The notes under the pieces were generated by a model that saw only the letters and a program-made list of their open reading frames with translations, searched no databases and had not been told where the DNA came from. Made by a program: the position numbers and the translations under genes. A stretch of DNA of 49,216 nucleotides from an uncultured Bacteroidales bacterium (GTDB taxonomy: Bacteria > Bacteroidota > Bacteroidia > Bacteroidales > Bacteroidaceae), in the NCBI GenBank assembly GCA_902763865.1, contig CACWTR010000018.1, forward strand, positions 1 through 49,216, written 5' to 3'. Position 1 is the stretch's first letter. Each line of letters begins with the position of its first letter. Positions 15,781 to 21,938 of this stretch are shown here, piece by piece.

Positions 15781-16351
15781 CAGGCTCCTTATCGTCTCTG
15801 CCCCCTCGGGGAGCGGGAAGAGTACCATCGTCCACTATCTGATGGACGAGCATCCGGAGTTCAGACTGGCCTTCAGCGTGAGTGCCACCAGCCGCCCGCC
15901 GCGAGGCAAAGAAAAGGATAGAGTGGATTACTACTTCCTCTCCGACGAAGAGTTTCGCCGTCACATCGAGGCCGGCGACTTCCTCGAGTACGAGGAGGTC
16001 TATGGCGGAAGCCTCTACGGAACACTCAAGCAGCAGGTGGATGAGAAGCTGGCCAGGGGCATGAACGTCGTCTTCGATGTCGATGTCAAAGGCGGCGTCA
16101 ACATCAAGCGCTACTATGGCGAGAGAGCCCTGAGCATCTTCATCCAGCCCCCGTCCGTGGAGGCGTTGCGACAGCGGCTCATAGGCCGCGGCACCGACGA
16201 AATGGAAAAGATAGAGCAGCGACTGGCAAAGGCAGAGTACGAGATGACGTTTGCACCGCAGTTCGACCGCATCCTCGTCAACGACGACCTCGAGACGGCC
16301 AAGCGCGAGGCAGTGGCAATGCTGCGTGATTTCTTAATTCTTAATTCATAA
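15371..16351 (+). CDS. gmk: DUF559 endonuclease fused in frame to guanylate kinase
   Basis: A 326-residue frame. Residues about 15-118 are a DUF559/Vsr-like PD-(D/E)xK nuclease: NPTEAESILW, FRRQHIIGEYIADFVC with Asp59, IVEVDGAYH with Glu70/Asp72, LGFQVMRFKNEEI. Residues 119-137 are the translated right palindrome (SPFTPPLEGTGEA). Residues 138-326 are complete guanylate kinase, which phosphorylates GMP to GDP: P-loop APSGSGKST (144-152), SVSATSRPPRGKE, VDYYFLS, FLEYEEVYGG.LYGT, VVFDVDVKGG. The native gmk start is gone, so this presumably essential kinase must be made as a fusion or from an internal codon (in-frame ATG at 15713, TTG at 15761). An in-frame stop at 15356 bounds the fusion start. 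The last residues (LILNS) come from a short AT repeat. Confidence 0.85.
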   Translation: MKRGYETANCAAYSLLRRFSQENRRNPTEAESILWSALRASQCGTRFRRQHIIGEYIADFVCLSKKLIVEVDGAYHNRAAQVVSDEQRTEDLMRLGFQVMRFKNEEIIGDIDKVMERINKELNTSPFTPPLEGTGEARLLIVSAPSGSGKSTIVHYLMDEHPEFRLAFSVSATSRPPRGKEKDRVDYYFLSDEEFRRHIEAGDFLEYEEVYGGSLYGTLKQQVDEKLARGMNVVFDVDVKGGVNIKRYYGERALSIFIQPPSVEALRQRLIGRGTDEMEKIEQRLAKAEYEMTFAPQFDRILVNDDLETAKREAVAMLRDFLILNS

Positions 16352-16370
16352 TTCTCAAATCAGAATTAAA

Positions 16371-16961
16371 TTGAAACGGACAGGCATCTACGGCGGCAGC
16401 TTCAACCCCATCCACGAGGGACACGTCTGCCTGGCAACGACCCTCGCAGCCCTCGGCCTCGTCGATGAGACGTGGCTGCTGGTGTCGCCGCAAAACCCCT
16501 TCAAGGCCGATGCGCAGTTGCTCGACGACGGCGAGCGTCTGCGGCTGGCACGCCTTGCCGTCGATGGAGTGAAAGGTGTGGAGGTCTGCGACCGCGAGTT
16601 CTCAATGCCACGTCCTTCCTATATGTACAACACGCTCCAGGCCCTGAGCGGCGAGCATCCGGACCGCGAGTTCGTGCTCGTCATCGGTGCCGACAACTGG
16701 GAGCGCTTCCCGCAGTGGTACCGCAGCCGCGACATCCTCGCCGCCTACCGCATCATCATTTATCCGCGTCCGGGCTACAGCTTGCCGCAGGTGCCGCAAG
16801 GCGTGACCGTGGCCCCGACACCCCTGCTCGACGTCAGCAGCACCGACATCCGCCGCCGCATAGCCACCGACCCGCACTATGCCGGACAGGGACTCCCGCC
16901 ATCCGTCTGGCAGGAAATCAGGGAGAAGGGCCTCTATGCATCAGAATCAAACACACAATAA
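16371..16961 (+). CDS. nadD: Nicotinate-nucleotide adenylyltransferase (TTG start)
   Basis: A 196-residue enzyme that adenylates nicotinate mononucleotide in NAD synthesis. It has the nucleotidyltransferase motif GIYGGSFNPIHEGHV and the C-terminal SSTDIRRRI signature, plus FVLVIGADNWERFPQWYRS. The only in-frame start near the conserved N-terminus is TTG at 16371, as the conserved GGSFNP motif begins seven residues later. It follows gmk by 19 bases, the usual yicC-gmk-nadD order. Confidence 0.93.
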   Translation: MKRTGIYGGSFNPIHEGHVCLATTLAALGLVDETWLLVSPQNPFKADAQLLDDGERLRLARLAVDGVKGVEVCDREFSMPRPSYMYNTLQALSGEHPDREFVLVIGADNWERFPQWYRSRDILAAYRIIIYPRPGYSLPQVPQGVTVAPTPLLDVSSTDIRRRIATDPHYAGQGLPPSVWQEIREKGLYASESNTQ

Positions 16962-16975
16962 AACAGAATAAGACA

Positions 16976-17929
16976 ATGAAGACAAACAAACTATTCTTTG
17001 CAGCCGTCTGCTGCCTGCTCTCCGCCAACCTCTCGGCAGAAGAGGAACTGATTCGCTTCGGCGACTTTGAATCGTGGATAACACGTACCATCGAGGAGAG
17101 CGCAATCATCGGAGGAAAGAAACAGACAATCTACGAAATCGGCCCGAAGGGAACCTTCGACGGTGCCCGTGCCTATACAAACCAGGGCGGCTCGCCCTGG
17201 GGGAGCAGCAATGCCTACGCCAAAGTGTCCGGCATAGTGAAGACGAACTCCAGCGTCTTCCCCGACAAGCACGCAGGCGGACAGTGCGCCAAACTCTGCA
17301 CCCAGATTCTCAAGTGCAAGGCTCTCGGAATCGTCAACATCACCGTCCTCGCACCGGGCAGCATCTTCCTGGGCTCCCTGCAGGAACCCGTCACCAGCGC
17401 GTCCAACCCGATGGCCAAGATGAATACCGGCATCCCCTTCACCAAGAAGCCCAAGGCTGTGAAGTTCGACTACAAGTACTTCACGACGGGAGGGGAACGC
17501 ATCCGCGAATCGGGATTCGGCAAGCGGCAGACGCTGGGCGGAAAGGATATGGGCAAGTGCATCCTGCTCCTGCAAAAGCGCTGGGAGGATGCCGACGGCA
17601 AAATCCATGCCCTGCGCGTGGGCACCATGCTCCAGTACTTCACGCAGAACACTCCCGACTGGAAGGAAGCTCAGTCCTTCAGCATCCACTATGGCGACAT
17701 CACACGCGAGGGCTTCTACAAGGAAGGCATGGGACTGATGAAGGGCGAGAAAGCTTATCATGCCCGCAACAGCAAGGGAAAGAACGTCCCCATCCAGGAG
17801 GACGGATGGGCAGGACCCAACGAGTCGCCCACACACATGATACTGATCTTCGACAGCAGTTACGGTGAAGCATTCACCGGCACCATCGGCAATACGCTGT
17901 GGGTCGATAACGTCAAGCTTGTCTATTGA
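16976..17929 (+). CDS. Secreted PCMD-like domain protein
   Basis: A 317-residue protein with a cleavable signal (MKTNKLFFAAVCCLLSANLSA). The C-terminal half resembles the Bacteroidetes PCMD (putative carbohydrate metabolism) beta-sandwich: KPKAVKFDYKYF, then a terminal SSYGEAFTGTIGNTLWVDNVKLVY block. It probably acts at the cell surface or in the periplasm on glycans; the exact role is unknown. The ATG at 16976 follows nadD by 14 bases. Its stop shares a base with the nspC start. Confidence 0.7.
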   Translation: MKTNKLFFAAVCCLLSANLSAEEELIRFGDFESWITRTIEESAIIGGKKQTIYEIGPKGTFDGARAYTNQGGSPWGSSNAYAKVSGIVKTNSSVFPDKHAGGQCAKLCTQILKCKALGIVNITVLAPGSIFLGSLQEPVTSASNPMAKMNTGIPFTKKPKAVKFDYKYFTTGGERIRESGFGKRQTLGGKDMGKCILLLQKRWEDADGKIHALRVGTMLQYFTQNTPDWKEAQSFSIHYGDITREGFYKEGMGLMKGEKAYHARNSKGKNVPIQEDGWAGPNESPTHMILIFDSSYGEAFTGTIGNTLWVDNVKLVY

Positions 17930-19077
17930 TGCGTCCCTATTATCTGGTACAAGAGTCCTTGCTCCGGCGCAATCTGGAGCTCATCAGGCACGTGGCCGAT
18001 GCAGCCGACGTAGAGATAATCCTTGCCTTCAAGGCTTTTGCCCTGTGGCGCACGTTCCCCGTCTTCCGCGAGTACATCCGCCACACCACGGCCAGCAGCC
18101 TCTGCGAGGCACGCCTTGCGCTCGAGGAATTCGGCTCGCTCTGCCACACATACAGTCCTGCCTACGAGGAGGACGAGTTCCCCGAGCTGCTGCATTGCAG
18201 CGGACACCTCACCTTCAACTCCCTCTCTCAGTACGAGCGTCTGTACCCCCTGTGCCGCCGCTTCACGGAGCATCCCGTCTCCCTTGGCTTGCGTGTCAAC
18301 CCCGAGTACAGCGAGATAGAGACGGAGCTCTACAACCCTTGTGCCCCGGGCAGCCGTTTCGGAGTGCTGGCCGAGCAGTTGCCCGACCAGCTTCCTGCCG
18401 GCATCGAGGGCTTTCACTGCCATCAGCATTGCGAAAGCCCCGCTTCTGCCCTGGAGCACACTCTGGAGCACTTGGAGGCGAAGTTCGGCAGGTGGCTGCC
18501 TGCGCTGCGGTGGCTCAACCTGGGCGGAGGCCATTTGATGACGCGTCGGGACTACGACGTAGAGCACCTTATTAATATACTAAAGGGACTGCACCGCCGT
18601 CATCCTCACCTGCGCATCATCCTGGAGCCCGGCAGTGCCTTCGCGTGGCAGACGGGCCCGTTGGTGGCTGAGGTGGTCGATATCGTGGAGAACCACGGCA
18701 TACGGACGGCCATCCTCAACGTCTCCTTCACCTGTCACATGCCCGACTGCCTGGAGATGCCTTACCAGCCGGAAGTGCGCGGTGCCGAGAGTCTTCCCTT
18801 TGATGCAGCCTCGTGGCCCGATGCCCGTGAGAGGAACATCTATCGGCTGGGCGGCAACAGCTGCCTGAGCGGTGACTACATGGGCTCATGGCGCTTCCCC
18901 GAACCGCTCAGGACAGGGCAGCAGATTGTCTTCGAGGACATGATACACTACACGACCGTCAAGACTACGATGTTCAACGGCATCATGCACCCCTCTATCG
19001 TCCTGGAGCACGAGGACGGCACCCGCGAGGTGCTTCGCCGCTTCACCTACGAGGACTACCGTGACCGCATGGACTGA
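17929..19077 (+). CDS. nspC: Carboxynorspermidine decarboxylase
   Basis: A 382-residue PLP-dependent alanine-racemase-fold decarboxylase of the alternative spermidine/norspermidine pathway. PLP lysine context ILAFKAFALW, substrate/PLP motifs GFHCHQHCE, WLNLGGGHLM, ILEPGSAFAW, and CLSGDYMGSW near the C-terminus. The ATG at 17929 overlaps the preceding stop (TGATG). A TTG three bases upstream is less likely. Confidence 0.92.
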   Translation: MRPYYLVQESLLRRNLELIRHVADAADVEIILAFKAFALWRTFPVFREYIRHTTASSLCEARLALEEFGSLCHTYSPAYEEDEFPELLHCSGHLTFNSLSQYERLYPLCRRFTEHPVSLGLRVNPEYSEIETELYNPCAPGSRFGVLAEQLPDQLPAGIEGFHCHQHCESPASALEHTLEHLEAKFGRWLPALRWLNLGGGHLMTRRDYDVEHLINILKGLHRRHPHLRIILEPGSAFAWQTGPLVAEVVDIVENHGIRTAILNVSFTCHMPDCLEMPYQPEVRGAESLPFDAASWPDARERNIYRLGGNSCLSGDYMGSWRFPEPLRTGQQIVFEDMIHYTTVKTTMFNGIMHPSIVLEHEDGTREVLRRFTYEDYRDRMD

Positions 19078-19086
19078 GGGTTTTAG

Positions 19087-19120
19087 GGTTTTTCCTCCCG
19101 TGTTTAGGAGAAACCCTTCT
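19087..19120 (+). terminator. Possible terminator after nspC
   Basis: An imperfect hairpin (GGGTTTTTCCTCC ... GGAGAAACCC) just after the nspC stop. The T-tract is short, so it is only a candidate. Confidence 0.35.
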
Positions 19121-19141
19121 TCACGGCTCAGGTTTTGTTCG

Positions 19142-19149
19142 TACCTTTG
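19142..19149 (+). promoter_or_regulatory. -7 box for the repetitive secreted protein
   Basis: TACCTTTG on the plus strand, about 46 bases upstream of the ATG at 19196. Confidence 0.55.
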
Positions 19150-19195
19150 CACTGCGAACAAACAAAAGTGTATAACGACATAAACAGACAGAGCT

Positions 19196-20227
19196 ATGAA
19201 AAAGATTATCTTCTCCCTGATGTTCATGATGGCAGCCTGCATGGGTGCGGCTGCAATGAGTTTCGAACGCGCACAGGCTGAGGCTCTCTACCTGACGGAC
19301 AAGATGGCCTATGAGCTCAACCTGAACGACCAGCAGTACAACGATGCCTACGAAATCAACCTCGACTATTTCCTCAGGGTTGCTTCGCCATCCGACCTCT
19401 ACGGCAGCTACTACGACTACCGTCTGAGCGACTTGCGCTGCATTCTCTATGACTGGCAATACACGCTTCTCTCGGCAGCCGACTATTTCCTCCGTCCTGT
19501 CGTCTGGCGTGCAGGCGGCTGGTTCTTTCCTGTCTATAGGCACTACAACCGCGGTTTCTTCTACTATAGCCACCCAGTCGTCTGGACGACGTATCGCGGC
19601 GGACACAGCCGGCACTTCCATCACGCGGGCTTCTATGCCAACCGTCGTCCCCTCTGGAACGGAGGTATGCGCGGACACGACCAGTTTCGTCCTTCACCCG
19701 GCATGGGCGGACGTGTAGGCGGGAACCGTCATGGTGCGGGACGTGCCGTAACGGGCAGAGGCTACCACTTCAACCTTGGCAATGGTCGCGGCAGCAATCA
19801 TGGCAACAATTACGGCAACAGCCACAGCAACGGTCACGACAGCGGTATTGGCAGCAGTCACGACAGAGGTCTTGGCAATGGTAACGACAGGGGTCGAGGC
19901 AATATGGGCGGCAGCAATCACGGCATCAGCCGCAGCTATGTGGGTCGAGGCAATTCCTTCGACGGCAGCAGCTCCCGAATGAGCAGCGGTTCCCGAATGA
20001 GCGGCAGCAGAAGCAGCAGTGTCAGCCACGGCTACAGCCCCAGCCGCAGCAGTTCTCCGGTCGTGAGCGGCAGCAGAAGCAGCAGTGTCAGCCACGGCTA
20101 CAGCCCCAGCCGCAGCAGTTCTCCGGTCATGAGCGGCAGCAGAAGCAGCAGTGTCAGTCGCAGCGGCAGCTTCAGCAGCGGCGGCGGCAGAAGCAGCAGC
20201 GGAGGCAGCCGCAGTGGTCGCAGATAG
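19196..20227 (+). CDS. Secreted Gly/Ser/Arg/His-rich repetitive protein
   Basis: A 343-residue protein with a signal peptide (KKIIFSLMFMMAACMGAAAM). Residues about 22-110 are a compact, Tyr-rich domain (LYLTDKMAYELNLNDQQYND, then YYDYRLSDLRCILYDWQYTL). The remainder is low complexity: first Gly/Asn/His-rich (HGNNYGNSHSNGHDSG), then Ser/Arg-rich. It includes a 22-residue repeat (SGSRSSSVSHGYSPSRSSS.V) encoded by 66-bp tandem units. It is probably an exported, disordered surface protein; the function is unknown. The N-terminal domain resembles Bacteroidetes secreted DUF-type proteins, but I cannot name it. Confidence 0.7.
   Translation: MKKIIFSLMFMMAACMGAAAMSFERAQAEALYLTDKMAYELNLNDQQYNDAYEINLDYFLRVASPSDLYGSYYDYRLSDLRCILYDWQYTLLSAADYFLRPVVWRAGGWFFPVYRHYNRGFFYYSHPVVWTTYRGGHSRHFHHAGFYANRRPLWNGGMRGHDQFRPSPGMGGRVGGNRHGAGRAVTGRGYHFNLGNGRGSNHGNNYGNSHSNGHDSGIGSSHDRGLGNGNDRGRGNMGGSNHGISRSYVGRGNSFDGSSSRMSSGSRMSGSRSSSVSHGYSPSRSSSPVVSGSRSSSVSHGYSPSRSSSPVMSGSRSSSVSRSGSFSSGGGRSSSGGSRSGRR
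20000..20158 (+). repeat. 66-bp coding tandem repeat
   Basis: Units begin at 20000, 20066 and 20132 (2.4 copies), nearly identical at DNA level, which indicates recent duplication. Period 66 keeps the frame, so copy number can change without truncating the protein. Confidence 0.9.
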
Positions 20228-20235
20228 GTCTTTCG

Positions 20236-20243
20236 TACCTTTG
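20236..20243 (+). promoter_or_regulatory. -7 box for greA
   Basis: TACCTTTG, 26 bases before the greA ATG. Confidence 0.6.
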
Positions 20244-20269
20244 CACTTAAAAAGTTAAACAGAACAGAA

Positions 20270-20734
20270 ATGGAATATATGTCGCAGGAGGGCTACGATA
20301 AACTTGTAGCCGAATTGCACCAGTTGGAGAGCGTGGAATACCCGAGGGTCAAGGAAGCCCTTATCGAGGCCCGCGAGAAGGGAGACTTGAGCGAGAACTA
20401 CGAGTACAGGGCTGCCCGGCGCGAGCAGGGAAAGTTGCTGGGCCGCATACGCTTCATGCAGCGCGTGCTGGAGTATGCCCGTGTGCTCGACACCAGCAGG
20501 CTTGCTCCCGACACCGTGGGGCTCCTCTCCCGTGTCGGGATGACGAACCTGACCACCGGCAGCAGCATGAGCTACACCATAGTCAGCCCCCACGAGGCCA
20601 ATCTGCAGGAACACAAGCTGTCGATAAAGTCCCCCATTGGTCGTGCCTTGGTGGGCAAGCGGGCTGGTGACACCGTCGAAGTCCGCGTCCCTGCCGGCAT
20701 ACAGCAGATTCGCATAGACAGCATAGAGAGATAG
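20270..20734 (+). CDS. greA: Transcription elongation factor GreA
   Basis: A 154-residue protein with the coiled-coil N-terminus (YMSQEGYDKLVAELHQLESV, EAREKGDLSENYEYRAAREQ with the acidic tip residues DLSEN.EY) and the C-terminal FKBP-like domain ending SPIGRALVGKRAGDTVEVRVPAG. It stimulates transcript cleavage in backtracked RNA polymerase. Normal length. Convergent with ridA. Confidence 0.95.
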   Translation: MEYMSQEGYDKLVAELHQLESVEYPRVKEALIEAREKGDLSENYEYRAARREQGKLLGRIRFMQRVLEYARVLDTSRLAPDTVGLLSRVGMTNLTTGSSMSYTIVSPHEANLQEHKLSIKSPIGRALVGKRAGDTVEVRVPAGIQQIRIDSIER

Positions 20735-20788
20735 CGGGTGCGGGACAGCCGGCCAGGGACTGCCTTCCTCCCGTCGGGGGGTAGAGGC

Positions 20789-20898
20789 GACTCGCGTCCC
20801 TGTCGCCAACGACTCGCGTCCTTATTGGCTTCGACTCGCGTCCTTATCGCCAACGACTCACGTCCTTATTGGCTCCGACTCGCGTCCTTATTTTCCCA
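20789..20898. repeat. 22-bp minisatellite between greA and ridA
   Basis: Five tandem 22-bp units of the form GACTCGCGTCCTTATTGGCT-TC. Alternate copies end in CGCCAAC or TTGGCTyC, so the array also has a 44-bp higher order. No spacers are present, so it is not CRISPR. It occupies the gap between two convergent genes. Confidence 0.9.
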
Positions 20899-20906
20899 GC
20901 CTTGCG

Positions 20907-21287
20907 TCAGCCTTTCACAGCGACGGCTTCTATCTCGACGAGTGCTCCTTTGGGCAGCGTCTTGACGGCGAATGCGGAGCGGGCCGGACAGGGCTCGGGA
21001 AAGAACTCGGCATAGATGCTGTTCATCTCGGCGAAGTCGCCCATGTCGGCCATGAAGACGGTGGTCTTCACCACGTCGGCCATGTCGAGCCCGGCCTGGC
21101 GGAGTATGGCCTGTACGTTGGTGAGCGACTGGCGTGTCTGTTCGCGTATGCCGCCGTCGGGGAAAGCGCCGGTGGCGGGGTCGATGGGCAGCTGGCCGGA
21201 GGTGAAGACGAAGTTGCCTGCCTGTATGCCCTGGCTGTAGGGGCCGATGGCAGCAGGTGCTGCGGGGGTGCTGATGGGGTGTTTCAT
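20907..21287 (-). CDS. ridA: RidA family enamine/imine deaminase
   Basis: A 126-residue protein with the YjgF/RidA signature: AAIGPYSQGIQAGNFVFTSG, QSLTNVQAILRQAG, ARSAFAVKTLPKGALVEIEA with the conserved Arg that binds the substrate carboxylate. It hydrolyses reactive 2-aminoacrylate. The start MKHPISTP at 21287 matches the family; an extended open frame upstream is not supported. Confidence 0.93.
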   Translation of the reverse strand: MKHPISTPAAPAAIGPYSQGIQAGNFVFTSGQLPIDPATGAFPDGGIREQTRQSLTNVQAILRQAGLDMADVVKTTVFMADMGDFAEMNSIYAEFFPEPCPARSAFAVKTLPKGALVEIEAVAVKG

Positions 21288-21361
21288 AGGTTGTTGAAAT
21301 GTGTTGGGAACCGGAGATTGTCCGGTTCGGGGTAAGTACGTTTCAGGTTCAGGGCACGTGG

Positions 21362-21760
21362 TCACTTGATGTTCAGGATGCCATCCACGTCGTGACTGAT
21401 GAACGGCCCCTCCTTGCATTCCAGTATCACACAGGACTCCAGGCACTCCACGGTGTGCCAGACATCCTTCGGGATATCCACCCCGTAGTTGCCGTCCTCG
21501 CGGCTGACGATGCAGCTCTCCACCACCTTGCCGCTGTCGTCGTAGGTCGTTACCCTTATCTTGCCCTTCAGGATGACAAGCGTCTCGGCCTTGGTGGGGT
21601 GGTGGTGCACGGGAATCTGCGTTCCGGGCTCCATCGCGTTCAGGAAGCGGTGACATTTCTCGTCCAGGCTCTCGTGGAAATTGTAGTTCATCCGCAGCCT
21701 TGGCGATGCCTTGGCTTGCTCTGCCAGGCCAAGGAGGAGGTTTTCATCTATTATCTTCAT
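21362..21760 (-). CDS. WbuC family cupin protein
   Basis: A 132-residue cupin of the WbuC type: MKIIDENLLLGLAEQAKASP, then the metal-binding cupin motif PVHHHPTKAETLVILKGKI and a second cupin half WHTVECLESCVILECKEGPF. Family members often lie near polysaccharide genes; no such neighbours are present here. The biochemical role is not established. Confidence 0.85.
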   Translation of the reverse strand: MKIIDENLLLGLAEQAKASPRLRMNYNFHESLDEKCHRFLNAMEPGTQIPVHHHPTKAETLVILKGKIRVTTYDDSGKVVESCIVSREDGNYGVDIPKDVWHTVECLESCVILECKEGPFISHDVDGILNIK

Positions 21761-21803
21761 GTCTTAGGTCATTTATGCTTCGGAAATTGTCTGTTTTTTT
21801 AGG

Positions 21804-21890
21804 CGGAAGTTAGGGGAAGTTAAGGGACATAAGCTATTGTCCTTTAACTCCCCTGGGCGAGCGTAGCGAGCTAACTCCCTTTAACTTCCG
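21804..21890. repeat. Nested palindromic intergenic repeat
   Basis: Outer arms CGGAAGTTA (21804-21812) / TAACTTCCG (21882-21890) are perfect. Inner arms GTTAAGGGACA (21819-21829) / TGTCCTTTAAC (21838-21848) match 10 of 11. A direct repeat GCGAGC-gta-GCGAGC lies near 21858-21871. It lies between the ABC-importer stop and the wbuC start. Nested layout again, but unrelated in sequence to the cca elements. Confidence 0.7.
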
Positions 21891-21938
21891 TATGTTGAGT
21901 AGTGTCATTATTATAGGATAGTTTGGGGAGTTCGTGCC

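Noticed and set aside
20789-20898. CRISPR array
   Set aside because: Units are contiguous 22-mers with no spacers and no cas genes are near.
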